NCBI GenBank assembly: GCA_023421115.1
Contig: JAEZUI010000182.1
Span: 1-23,556, forward strand
Reading direction: 5' to 3'
From: Bacillota bacterium
GTDB taxonomy: Bacteria > Bacillota > Clostridia > Acetivibrionales > Acetivibrionaceae
Length of the DNA: 23,556 nt
Shown here: piece by piece, positions 15,086 through 23,220 of the stretch
How positions within the stretch are numbered: the first letter of the stretch is position 1
Layout: each line of letters opens with the position of its first letter
Program-made: the position numbers and the translations under genes
The notes under the pieces: generated by a model
The model's input: only the letters and a program-made list of their open reading frames with translations
The model's database searches: none
Told to the model about the DNA's origin: nothing

Positions 15086-16357
15086 TTATTTTGCTCCTTC
15101 GTAAATCCATTCTCTTCCTTCAACAAGGTTAGCTTCATATAATAAATCCTGTATGGAACTTCTTCTGACATCTCCTAAATTTAGTATTCCTGATTTTTGC
15201 TTGGATTTTTCATAAATATACTGCCTTCCTATTGATAAGTTATTAATGCCGGCAGACTTTACAGTATCTTGAGGTACAGAAATCACCACAGGTATAATCA
15301 CTTCATCGCCTGTTGCCCTTAGTTTAATTTGATTTAGTAGATTTTCAAATTTTTCTTCTTCATCACCTTTTTTATCAGCGTCAGGATTTAATGCTAAGGA
15401 GACAAGTACCAAATTTTCTTTATCCTCATATACAAAACCTCTGTCATGGGCAAATTCAAAAACCGCTGCAATCGCTTCATCTACCGGCATTCTCCTCAAA
15501 TCATTGTCCATAAGAAGTATGTCTGCATCTCTATTTATTGTGTTTATGCCTATAACTAAGTTATTTCTGTCAATCAACAACTCTAGACTGGGATTTATAT
15601 CAATGTCAACAACAGCATAACTTTTGTCAATGGGATGCATCTTTATAAAGTGAAGCGCAACTGGAAATAGCATCATACCTAAAATAACAATACTTGCTAC
15701 AGCAGCAACTTTTCTTACTATGTTTTGATGGTTTTCTTTTTTTTCCCAAACTGCAAATCCTATCTGCTGACCTAAAAACATTCCTTTTTTCTTTTTTACT
15801 AAAACAAAACTGCAATCGCTGACCATCACAATTGCACCATCTTGTGCTAATTCTACAATAGTACCTATGTTATGGCTTTGGTCCATTTGTGCATAAGTTT
15901 TATCGATATAACCCTTCAAACATTTAAGGCCACTTCTAATAATCAGACTTAATGCAACTACAAACATTCGGTTCTTTTCTAGTGTCCCTCGGTATACATT
16001 TACTACATCCAATACATCTTGAATTGGCAGAGTCTTTTTCTTTTCGATTTTTTCTAGCAACCATTCATCTTCCACAATACCTTTAGCAGCCTTTATGCAC
16101 GCAAATATTGAACCTTCATTCTTTGGGCTACAGGACAAAAGATTGCGAAAAGAGATTCTGTGACGGTTAAGCTCATTTTTCAGAGCTGAAATATCTTTCT
16201 TTATTTCTATAGCATTAAACTCATTGGCATCCTCCAATTTTGTATATACTTCCTCAAAATCATTGTTCTGCTCTTTTCCCAAATATGTAAATGGATTGTC
16301 TTTTATTAGTTCACCTTGCTTTTGTCTTCTAGCAGCATAACGAATTTTGAAATCCAA
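15086..16357 (-). CDS. Single-chain SigI C-terminal domain / RsgI anti-sigma fusion
   Basis: A 423-residue membrane protein in one uninterrupted frame. Residues about 50-151 match the C-terminal domain of sigma factor SigI (ISFRNLLSCSPKN, KKKTLPIQDV, TLEKNRMFVVALSLI). Residues about 160-205 match the cytoplasmic RsgI anti-sigma domain, 216-238 are one transmembrane helix, and 248-410 are the RsgI extracytoplasmic domain with DINPSLEL, the conserved Asn-Pro where RsgI proteins are cleaved. Normally sigI and rsgI are separate genes. Here the core-binding sigma-2 domain is missing: the match starts where sigma-2 ends. RsgI continues in frame with no ribosome site before its first Met (15884-15886). 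There is no C-terminal carbohydrate-binding sensor. The helix-turn-helix is degenerate (VYRGTLEKNR instead of the usual SRKTIERNR). The start is TTG at 16357 with GGAGGG eight bases upstream. Activity is unknown; a decayed pair is the main alternative. Confidence 0.8.
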   Translation of the reverse strand: MDFKIRYAARRQKQGELIKDNPFTYLGKEQNNDFEEVYTKLEDANEFNAIEIKKDISALKNELNRHRISFRNLLSCSPKNEGSIFACIKAAKGIVEDEWLLEKIEKKKTLPIQDVLDVVNVYRGTLEKNRMFVVALSLIIRSGLKCLKGYIDKTYAQMDQSHNIGTIVELAQDGAIVMVSDCSFVLVKKKKGMFLGQQIGFAVWEKKENHQNIVRKVAAVASIVILGMMLFPVALHFIKMHPIDKSYAVVDIDINPSLELLIDRNNLVIGINTINRDADILLMDNDLRRMPVDEAIAAVFEFAHDRGFVYEDKENLVLVSLALNPDADKKGDEEEKFENLLNQIKLRATGDEVIIPVVISVPQDTVKSAGINNLSIGRQYIYEKSKQKSGILNLGDVRRSSIQDLLYEANLVEGREWIYEGAK

Positions 16358-16493
16358 AGACCCATCCCTCCATTCGCACAAAAAGCCATTTGAACTAGCT
16401 TATAAGGTTTAAAACTTTTTAGACCTCTTTAGATATATCGGATAATTTGATATTTATTTAAACATAAATATCCATTATGTCCATTACAAAAAA

Positions 16494-16536
16494 CAAAAAA
16501 AGAAGCAGTGTGCGTATACATACGCTGCTTCTTTTT
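16494..16536 (-). terminator. Terminator of the lipoprotein gene
   Basis: AAAGAAGCA (16499-16507) pairs with TGCTTCTTT (16526-16534), with an inner GCGTA/TACGC stem and a 4-nt loop. Read on the - strand it follows the lipoprotein stop codon by about 60 bp and ends in seven T. It separates that gene from the SigI/RsgI fusion. Confidence 0.75.
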
Positions 16537-16597
16537 TATTTTTTCTCAATTATTCATACTAAATAGTATTCATACTTTCATCAATCCAAAGAACGTA

Positions 16598-17146
16598 CTA
16601 CTTAACTCTGGTTATTTCAGTTGAAGTAGAATCTGCCATATTGATTAATGTCGCTTTATCTTCATTATCTTTCGAAAGCATAAATAAGAAATGCAAATAC
16701 TCTTCTTTATTTAAAGTATCACTCTTATCTGCGCCTTCTGATTGAAATGTCTCGTAGTGAAGCTTTAGAGAAAACAGATTAAAATATCCGCCTGTGTATG
16801 TGTCGTACTTGCTGAGATAATCTTGTAAACTTAACTTCACATCAGCTAATGCTTTTACACCGGAGTAAATCTCTGCCGGACCTTTATAATAATTATCCGA
16901 TACATTACTCTTATCTAAAAAATAAGCGTAGTGCCCATCTGTACTAATCTCGATTGCCAGGCCACTCTCCGCTTCCCATTTCCCAAATACTTTGTCATCG
17001 GAGCTTTTTAACGGATCAGACACTGAATTAGAATCAACAGACACAATCGGTGCTGTCGGAACCGGTTCGGTCTGTTTTTTCTCACAAGCAGTAAAAGATA
17101 GCAACATTATTAATGCAAAAACACTTGATATTACCCTTTTCTTCAT
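16598..17146 (-). CDS. Putative lipoprotein, unknown function
   Basis: A 182-residue protein with a lipoprotein signal peptide: basic MKKR start, hydrophobic stretch and lipobox FTAC with the lipidated Cys at 21. A Ser/Pro/Thr-rich spacer (about 25-55) is followed by a globular domain. That domain begins FGKWEAESGLAIEISTDG, reminiscent of lipocalin-like domains often found in clostridial lipoproteins; this is a weak resemblance. ATG at 17146 has GGAGG eight bases upstream. It is flanked by terminators on both sides, so it is probably monocistronic. Confidence 0.7.
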   Translation of the reverse strand: MKKRVISSVFALIMLLSFTACEKKQTEPVPTAPIVSVDSNSVSDPLKSSDDKVFGKWEAESGLAIEISTDGHYAYFLDKSNVSDNYYKGPAEIYSGVKALADVKLSLQDYLSKYDTYTGGYFNLFSLKLHYETFQSEGADKSDTLNKEEYLHFLFMLSKDNEDKATLINMADSTSTEITRVK

Positions 17147-17252
17147 CAAACTAACCTCCACAAAAATTTATATAAATATATATTACCACAATGTTGCTAC
17201 TTTTTGAAAGCCCCTAAAGGACAAACTTTCGACAAAATTTATATTTATAGAC

Positions 17253-17301
17253 AAATAACCAAAGGCAAGGTTACGTAAGAAACCCTTCCCTTTGGTTATT
17301 T
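17253..17301 (-). terminator. Terminator of the Tad-like locus
   Basis: AAATAACCAAAGG (17253-17265) pairs perfectly with CCTTTGGTTATTT (17289-17301), a 13-bp stem with a 23-nt loop. It lies about 110 bp beyond the last gene of the locus on the - strand. Confidence 0.6.
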
Positions 17302-17408
17302 TAAGGTAATTTCGAAAGCTTTACCATTTATTTTGTTCGGAAGCCTGAAATTCTCTGGGATATTCTTTGAGGGTTAAATATAGTTTAAGTTATTTTCAAA
17401 AGGTCTGA

Positions 17409-17912
17409 TCAATTATCTTGTCCAAGCACAAATCTGCTCTTCCTCTCGATATCAAAATCAGTAAACGTAGGAACATGCTCTGCTACATACTCCAAATGTT
17501 TTGTCTTAAACTTATATTTTGTTAATACCAAAACCTCACAAAGCTCCAGCTTATCTTTTTTTATACTCAAATTCACAGTAAAATCATTATACCTTCCGTC
17601 ATTGGATTTAAAATGTGCCATAGCTGTCTTTTCTTCCACCAAATCCATTGAAGTATATTCTTCAAGGCTCAAGTTTAAGCTACTCTCAAAAGAAGTACTA
17701 AAAGAATCCATAAACTTTTCCAGGTCGATTTTTGGCTCAAGGTCTTTTGTCGCATCATCCTGTGAAGAGGTCAAAATTGCCAGCTTCCCACAGTTATTTA
17801 TGGTTGAATCCAACCTTGCCTTTTCTGCCATAAGTTGAAAACATTCAACTAGTGGGCCTAATAGTATTGTCGAAGCGACTACCAATAGAATAGCATATGC
17901 AATACCCTTCAT
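17409..17912 (-). CDS. TadE/pseudopilin-like single-helix protein
   Basis: A 167-residue protein with a hydrophobic N-terminal helix (about 4-24, IAYAILLVVASTILLGPLV) and an extracytoplasmic domain of about 140 residues. This layout is that of minor pilins or TadE/TadF proteins of Tad systems. No clear prepilin-peptidase site with a Glu at +5 is visible. It is the last gene of the locus, 10 bp after a protein of the same architecture. ATG at 17912 has GGTGAT just upstream. The assignment depends mainly on context. Confidence 0.55.
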   Translation of the reverse strand: MKGIAYAILLVVASTILLGPLVECFQLMAEKARLDSTINNCGKLAILTSSQDDATKDLEPKIDLEKFMDSFSTSFESSLNLSLEEYTSMDLVEEKTAMAHFKSNDGRYNDFTVNLSIKKDKLELCEVLVLTKYKFKTKHLEYVAEHVPTFTDFDIERKSRFVLGQDN

Positions 17913-17922
17913 ATAATCACCA

Positions 17923-18372
17923 TTATTCCAAGTCCTTGTAGTATCTTATACCTGTTACCGGAAGCCTAAACGAAACTTCATAGTCAATCTGTCTCTCAGA
18001 ACCTGCCAGTTCAAATCTGAAGGGGTATGCTGCCCGTATTTCAACATAAAAAGTCTCGCCCCTTTGTACATAAGGCTTTAATGTACTGTCCAAGTTCTTA
18101 TAGTAATCATAGGAATACTCGCCTTCATGATCCGAACTTATTTCTATCTTATCTGGACTTTTATTGAAAACATGTTTGGTTTTCAAATTTTCCAATATAA
18201 ATTCCTTTTCATCTTGAGGCAGATAATTATAACTTGCAGCTATGGATGCTAAATTGTAAGTCTCATAAGCTAAAGTCATATACCAAGGAAAGAATATAAC
18301 AAAGTTTGTAAATACAACAAAAATGGTGACTACAAGCATAGCTATCAATATAACTTTAGCAAATCCCGCCAT
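17923..18372 (-). CDS. TadE/pseudopilin-like single-helix protein
   Basis: A 149-residue protein with an N-terminal membrane helix (about 6-30, VILIAMLVVTIFVVFTNFVIFF) and an exported domain of about 115 residues. It shares size and topology with the next gene, suggesting a pair of minor subunits analogous to TadE and TadF. The start at 18372 has AGGAG followed by GAAGG upstream. It lies 146 bp after the Flp-like gene. No named family is recognised from sequence alone. Confidence 0.55.
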   Translation of the reverse strand: MAGFAKVILIAMLVVTIFVVFTNFVIFFPWYMTLAYETYNLASIAASYNYLPQDEKEFILENLKTKHVFNKSPDKIEISSDHEGEYSYDYYKNLDSTLKPYVQRGETFYVEIRAAYPFRFELAGSERQIDYEVSFRLPVTGIRYYKDLE

Positions 18373-18518
18373 TTAGCCTTCTCTCCTTCTTCGTGTTTCT
18401 CTAAAAATGCTTTACATCCATTTTCTTTTTGAGAAATCCTTTACCTCAGCTATTAAACTTTTTGCCGTCCTAAACCTTGCATATTTCTTGCAATAAATTC
18501 TGTTTTCTGCATAATATC

Positions 18519-18728
18519 TTATGAAAGCCAATTCTGTATTACATCCTCCCATAGCCATGTCCATACATCCTCAACCCTATCGGTCAACCAACCACCTGAC
18601 ATAAACTGTACAATAATACCTATTATCACAACAATAGCAACTGTACCTGCGATTTGTTTTATGCCAAATTCACCTCTGTTGCCCTTAAGTCCGGTAATAA
18701 ATGAATGAATGCTTCTACTTTTTTTCAT
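18519..18728 (-). CDS. Flp-like small pilin candidate
   Basis: A 69-residue protein with a basic N-terminus (about 1-18), one hydrophobic helix (about 24-44, QIAGTVAIVVIIGIIVQF) and a Trp- and acid-rich tail. Size and topology are those of Flp pilins, the major subunit of Tad pili. A Gly-Glu-Phe precedes the helix, but the classical G/XXXXEY processing site is not present, so processing is uncertain. A GAGGAGG ribosome site 7 bases before ATG predicts strong translation, as expected for a major subunit. It lies downstream of the ATPase and TadBC genes, separated by an inverted-repeat element. Confidence 0.55.
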   Translation of the reverse strand: MKKSRSIHSFITGLKGNRGEFGIKQIAGTVAIVVIIGIIVQFMSGGWLTDRVEDVWTWLWEDVIQNWLS

Positions 18729-18870
18729 AGTATGACCTCCTCGATTATTAATTTCTGCAAAGCAATTGTGTGACTAATTTGAACTAGACAACATGTTTTC
18801 CAAAGACATTTATCATTTTTTTATTCATGCACATCAGTTTAGGTGATTCCAAAAAAATAACTGGTCAATG

Positions 18871-18997
18871 GGTGTTTCAAAAAAGCTGATTTACACTTTT
18901 TGTACTGCAAAATAATGTTCTTCTGTTTGAAAGCTTTTAAGCTTTCATGATTAGGTTGGAACTATATATTTTGACTAATGAATTTTTTTGAAACACC
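18871..18997. repeat. Small inverted-repeat element B
   Basis: GGTGTTTCAAAAAA (18871-18884) is the exact inverse of TTTTTTGAAACACC (18984-18997), bounding a 127-bp non-coding element. An inner inverted repeat of 9-bp arms lies at 18928-18947. The ends resemble element A at 1270-1367 (GG, three variable bases, TTCAAAAA), and both right ends are followed by TTA. It fills the 338-bp gap (18729-19066) between tadC and the Flp-like gene, where I see no gene. No clear target duplication is visible. Confidence 0.55.
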
Positions 18998-19066
18998 TTA
19001 TTGAATAGTATTTTATAATTAAAATACCAATTGAGCTCTAGAGTAAAATTATGCAATCAAATCAAC

Positions 19067-19951
19067 CTAACCAAATAATTTTATTGCACCTATAAACTGG
19101 AAGTAATAATAAACCACAATATATGTCAACAAAACCGCTATCAATACAAACTGAGTTCTTTCGTTGCTTGCTTTTCTGTGGTTCAACTCTTCTTCTAACG
19201 CCACAACTCTAAGGTCATACAACTCATTTTTAAGATATGCCATTTGTGAAGTATTGTCATATCCCTTAAGTCTGGTCTCAATAATATCACAAAATTTGAT
19301 TATATATCTAAGAGGTACTCTCTTTTTAAGTTGTTTTAAAGCATATTCTTCCCCATACTCTATATTGTCAAGAAGTACTCCTAATTCATCAGCCATATCC
19401 GGATTGGCATTGGGCAGGAAATCTTTTATTACATCCGCAAGATAGATATTTATTGATCTTGAATATTGATAATACACCATACTGTAAAATGCAGGAAAAT
19501 CCTTTAAAATATTTTTGTTTTTTAGCTCAACTTTCTTTTCCAATTCATCAATGGGGTAAAGCCATCCTAATACAACAAAAATCAAGCATACAAAGCCGAG
19601 TATCGACATTATTTTCATTATAACCAACGAGCATATAAGGCCTGCTAAAGAGTATAAAATCTGGTTAAGTCTTATTTCTTCAGGAGTAATTTTTAAATCA
19701 AGTCTGCTTATTATAAAACTCAGCTGTTCACGCTTAACCTCGCTAAGAAAAAGTTTGTTGGACATCTTCCTCAAAACAATATCTCTAAAGTACAAATACT
19801 TTTCCATTTTCAGCTGTTTCTTTGAAATGGTTAAAAACTCCCTTGAGCGCTTTTTTCTCTTCCCTGACATAGGCTTAAAGGCCGGATAAATCAACATACT
19901 TACCAGATATATTATTGCACAAAGACTTAAAAGCTTCGCAAATATAACCAC
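19067..19951 (-). CDS. tadC: TadC-like inner-membrane platform protein
   Basis: A 294-residue membrane protein related to the type II secretion F (T2SSF) family, one of two platform proteins that couple the TadA ATPase to pilin extrusion. It has an N-terminal helix (about 3-25), a central pair of helices (about 105-135) and a C-terminal helix (about 270-290). The cytoplasmic stretch between holds ILKDFPAFYSMVYYQYSRS and GEEYALKQLKKRV, comparable to the T2SSF domain. The start is GTG at 19951 with GGAGGGG seven bases upstream. The G of the GTG is shared with the TAG stop of tadB, so the two are translationally coupled. It is divergent enough that the TadC label rests partly on gene order. Confidence 0.75.
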   Translation of the reverse strand: MVIFAKLLSLCAIIYLVSMLIYPAFKPMSGKRKKRSREFLTISKKQLKMEKYLYFRDIVLRKMSNKLFLSEVKREQLSFIISRLDLKITPEEIRLNQILYSLAGLICSLVIMKIMSILGFVCLIFVVLGWLYPIDELEKKVELKNKNILKDFPAFYSMVYYQYSRSINIYLADVIKDFLPNANPDMADELGVLLDNIEYGEEYALKQLKKRVPLRYIIKFCDIIETRLKGYDNTSQMAYLKNELYDLRVVALEEELNHRKASNERTQFVLIAVLLTYIVVYYYFQFIGAIKLFG

Positions 19952-20922
19952 TAATTATCCCCTCCAAACTTGCCTATATCACCCTGAAGAGCCTGACATC
20001 TTGCAAATCCAAGACATATTGTTACAATAGCTAAAGTATTTATAAACCTTCCGATATCATTATTCATAAGAAAATCTCTAAGGTCTTTAACTGTCATACT
20101 GTACATAATAAATATAACTATCAGACAAGTCTTTATTAAAAAATCCAAATTCATTTTTTTAAAAATCCTGTTTTTCCTCGCATTAATTTCTCTTAATGCA
20201 GCATTTTCATCCACAATATCTAAAAATACATCCGCCATTCCTTTTCTCTCGTTATATTCAAAAATAACTGCTTTTTTGGCAAAACCATCAAACTTCGGCC
20301 CTAACTGCTTGTTGAGAACTTCCATAGCTCTTCGGAATGAATAACCGTGGTTTTCATAGTTTTCTACAAATTGCACAAAATAAGGTCGGATACTTTTATG
20401 GAGATACTCTTCAGATTCCAATACCTTTTTTACTGCAACCAAAACACCTTCTCTTGCTAAAGGACACAATATATCTTCTGCATCCATTATGTATTCTATC
20501 TTTGCCGACTTTGTCTGCCTTGACTGCATTGTAAAAAAGGTAACAAACCCAACAAGGATTGATGTTGAAACAAAGGCCGATAGTGTAATATTTTTTAAGA
20601 ACACAACTACCAGCAGCACCATTATAGCGAAAAGGATGCATATAAACGAGTTAAAACCTTCAAGGGTAAGTGGCAAATTAAAATCAAAAATAAGACTTTC
20701 AACTATATTATTGTACTTGGTTATAAGGCTCTCCTTTTGCTTGACTATCTTGCTTTTTCGCACTCTCTTAACATAGGCTCGTGTGTTACGGCTAGCGAGG
20801 CCCTCAACCACTCCTATAAAAGCATATTTTATGTAGCTTGCCATCTGTAAATCTAAAATAATATTCAAAGCTACCAGAGCAACAAAACCCAAACCTATAC
20901 TAAACAGTAAATTCAAATCCAT
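19951..20922 (-). CDS. tadB: TadB-like inner-membrane platform protein
   Basis: A 323-residue membrane protein of the T2SSF family: an N-terminal helix (about 5-24), a central pair of helices (about 95-135) and two C-terminal helices. The cytoplasmic region contains GYSFRRAMEVLNKQLG and EYNERKGMADVFLDIVDE, positions where TadB proteins carry the T2SSF core. I use ATG at 20922, because GAGGAGG lies 12 bases upstream, rather than the ATG at 20946, which has no ribosome site. The gene overlaps the ATPase gene by 23 bp. It probably forms a heteromeric platform with TadC. Confidence 0.75.
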   Translation of the reverse strand: MDLNLLFSIGLGFVALVALNIILDLQMASYIKYAFIGVVEGLASRNTRAYVKRVRKSKIVKQKESLITKYNNIVESLIFDFNLPLTLEGFNSFICILFAIMVLLVVVFLKNITLSAFVSTSILVGFVTFFTMQSRQTKSAKIEYIMDAEDILCPLAREGVLVAVKKVLESEEYLHKSIRPYFVQFVENYENHGYSFRRAMEVLNKQLGPKFDGFAKKAVIFEYNERKGMADVFLDIVDENAALREINARKNRIFKKMNLDFLIKTCLIVIFIMYSMTVKDLRDFLMNNDIGRFINTLAIVTICLGFARCQALQGDIGKFGGDN

Positions 20923-22357
20923 CGGTATTGTAAACCTCCTCTTCATTAGGGTCTACCGGCCGTGTTAGGAATTCAAACTTGCTGCGCTTAATCCCCGACT
21001 TAAGCATCTTTTGCTGAAGTGTTTCAGAAATACATCCTACTCTTTTATGCCTGCCTATAATGTTTTTTACCTTGCCTGTTTGTGGGTCGTCTTCTACATC
21101 TATACACTCAAATTCATATAATTGGTTAACAATGGGTGAAAGCCCATCAGAACCAACAATTTCAGAAATAGAAGTCACTTTACGGGTTCCATCGGCTAGT
21201 TTCTCCTGAAAAACCACAAATTTAACTGCAGAACAGATATTCCTAAGAGCTAGTTCTGCAGGTTCATCCGATTGAATCAGATAAGCAGTCAAAAATCTGT
21301 ATATCGCCTCTTTATCCCCCTCGGCATGCAGTGTCGTAAAAAAGTAATGCCCCGTTTGAGCAGCACGAAGCGCTGTGGCAAATTCCCCTGGAGACCTAAG
21401 CTCCCCTGGACCTATCCAATGGGGAGACTGCCTCATTGCATTTATCAATAGATTCTCCATTGTGGCAGGACTGCTGTCATCATCTTCTGGAACCGATTCA
21501 TATTGCAAAACATCATTTATTACCTTTTCATTGGGATCATTATTTTTATACCTTAGCAATCTAAGCTCCGAAGGGTTCTCTATTGTTATAATCCTACACA
21601 GAGGATCAATCTGCTTTATCAATACTTCATTTAAAGTAGTCTTACCGCTTCCTGTAGGCCCAACTGTCATCCAGGACATGTCTGCTCTTGGGATTAACGA
21701 TAGTAGCTTAAACATGTTTATGGAAAAGGACTTGTCCCTTATCATCTTATCCGGCGACATGGTGCCTTTTTTAAATTTCCTTATTACAAAGGCAGGGTTT
21801 CCATAGGGTGAAATGTCTGCATGGGTTGCATTTACCCTGTATCCATCAATAGTACGGGCATTAACCATAGGTGTTCTAGGTGTCATTCTTACCTTTGAAA
21901 CACCAATCAGCTTAGCAACAATTCTTTCCATATGCTCTTTATCGGTAAAGCACTTGTCCCACTGCTCAGTTTTCCCGTATTTCTCAACAAAAATTTGGTA
22001 GGGACCGTTGGCTCTGATCTCATCTATCTCAGCATCTTCCATTGCATCTGTAATCGGACCGTAATGAGTTATTTCATCTATAAGTGCATTTCTTAATTCA
22101 CCTAGGTTTTCATATCCCTCAACATCAGGTTTCTGCGTCTCTACATAATCAATAATATATCTCTCGGTCATTTCTCTTTTCTTTTTTGGATCGTCAATTC
22201 TCCTGTAAAAATTTGAAGCGACTTTGCTAATATACTGCTGACATTGTTTTAATGATTCTTCAAAAGTCATCATTGTTAATTTATTTTGAGTATTTTCCAC
22301 CTTGTGGATATATCTTGCTTTTTTCTGAAGTTCGCTGATAGCACTCCTTGTAAGCAT
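20900..22357 (-). CDS. tadA: TadA/CpaF-type secretion ATPase
   Basis: A 485-residue cytoplasmic ATPase of the type II/IV secretion family that powers pilus assembly. The N-terminal domain (about 30-200) includes DEIRANGPYQIFVE, typical of CpaF. The Walker A GPTGSGKTT is at 233-241, the Asp box equivalent is RIITIENPSEL (255-265), the Walker B region is WIGPGELRSPGE (313-324, E318), and the His box TGHYFFTTLHA is at 334-344. The usual Walker B form is IVGEVRGGEA; here it is IGPGELRSPGE, with a proline inserted in the core. An acidic insert of about 25 residues lies before it. The start has GGGGG about 8 bases upstream. The gene follows the TadZ-like gene by 32 bp. Confidence 0.9.
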   Translation of the reverse strand: MLTRSAISELQKKARYIHKVENTQNKLTMMTFEESLKQCQQYISKVASNFYRRIDDPKKKREMTERYIIDYVETQKPDVEGYENLGELRNALIDEITHYGPITDAMEDAEIDEIRANGPYQIFVEKYGKTEQWDKCFTDKEHMERIVAKLIGVSKVRMTPRTPMVNARTIDGYRVNATHADISPYGNPAFVIRKFKKGTMSPDKMIRDKSFSINMFKLLSLIPRADMSWMTVGPTGSGKTTLNEVLIKQIDPLCRIITIENPSELRLLRYKNNDPNEKVINDVLQYESVPEDDDSSPATMENLLINAMRQSPHWIGPGELRSPGEFATALRAAQTGHYFFTTLHAEGDKEAIYRFLTAYLIQSDEPAELALRNICSAVKFVVFQEKLADGTRKVTSISEIVGSDGLSPIVNQLYEFECIDVEDDPQTGKVKNIIGRHKRVGCISETLQQKMLKSGIKRSKFEFLTRPVDPNEEEVYNTDGFEFTV

Positions 22358-22389
22358 AATACAATCCCCCTGTACAAAGTTTTATAAAT

Positions 22390-23220
22390 TCACCTAACCA
22401 TAAGGTCAACCAATCGCTCCATCGACCTCTGATATCTTTTGTCGAATATAATACTGTCTACAGAGTAAACACGGCCTTCAAGGGCATAGTTTATAACCGA
22501 CGGAACATAGGGTATTTCCCCAATATACTTCATACCCATTTCAGTTATAATCTGCTTGTCATATTCAAAGCCCTGCACATTATTTAGTATAACGTTTGCA
22601 ATTTTTGACGAGCTAATGCCGATAGAACCTATAAAACTCAAAAACCTTTGGGTATTCTGAGGGCAGTCTATTCTTTCACTCCACACACAAAACCCGACAT
22701 TGCAATGCTTGATAGCACCCACACAAAACTCTAAAGGTGGATTATTCGGAACATCAATCAATATTAAATCAAACATTTCCTTTACCGTATTTATAACTCT
22801 CTCAATATCCTCAAACTGAAAGTCAAAGTATTCTTCTATAAGATCCATAGGACTTGGAGTTAAGAGATAAAGATTTTTATACTTTGTGTCACTTATTTCT
22901 TCCCGAAAATCAATTTTGTCACTTCTTAAAAGCTTTATGAGTCCTCTTCCCTTCGGCATAGCTTCACAGTCTAAAAGTTTATATATGCTTGGATAAAAGA
23001 CTTTAAAATCCAGTACACAAACATTCCATGCCCTTTTAGCTATTGCCGCTGCAAGATTTGTTATCAATATTGAAGTGTCTGTTGCTTCTCCTGAAGGAAA
23101 AAAAGCTATTACATTATCAATAATCTTATTTGTTTCAATTTCGCTATATATCTTATCTCTAGGAGATAGTTTCTCAAGTATTTCCTTGACATCTAATCTT
23201 TCTTGCCGCTGCTGATCCAT
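22390..23220 (-). CDS. tadZ: CpaE/TadZ-like MinD-family protein with altered P-loop
   Basis: A 276-residue protein of the ParA/MinD superfamily, in the position of CpaE/TadZ, which localises Tad machines in the cell. The Walker A position reads FPSGEATDTSI (41-51): the Ser/Gly/Thr pattern remains but both conserved lysines of the deviant Walker A motif are absent. VCVLDFK (68-73) and LILIDVPNN (152-160) match the A' and Walker B strands. Nucleotide binding may therefore be weak or lost, as reported for some TadZ proteins. The start has AGGAGG seven bases upstream and overlaps the previous gene by 28 bp. There is no N-terminal receiver domain. Confidence 0.75.
   Translation of the reverse strand: MDQQRQERLDVKEILEKLSPRDKIYSEIETNKIIDNVIAFFPSGEATDTSILITNLAAAIAKRAWNVCVLDFKVFYPSIYKLLDCEAMPKGRGLIKLLRSDKIDFREEISDTKYKNLYLLTPSPMDLIEEYFDFQFEDIERVINTVKEMFDLILIDVPNNPPLEFCVGAIKHCNVGFCVWSERIDCPQNTQRFLSFIGSIGISSSKIANVILNNVQGFEYDKQIITEMGMKYIGEIPYVPSVINYALEGRVYSVDSIIFDKRYQRSMERLVDLMVR

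Noticed and set aside
14911..15171. 86-codon - frame between the SigI/RsgI fusion and the small membrane protein
   Set aside because: It overlaps the fusion gene by 86 bp and the next gene by 26 bp in other frames, and its internal starts lack a good ribosome site.
18412..18531. 39-codon basic - frame between the Flp-like and first TadE-like genes
   Set aside because: It would start at a TTG overlapping the end of the Flp-like gene with no ribosome site; no family recognised. It does fill an otherwise empty 146-bp gap, so it deserves a Ribo-seq look.
21375..21806. 143-codon + frame
   Set aside because: Antisense shadow of the TadA ATPase, whose motifs are unambiguous.
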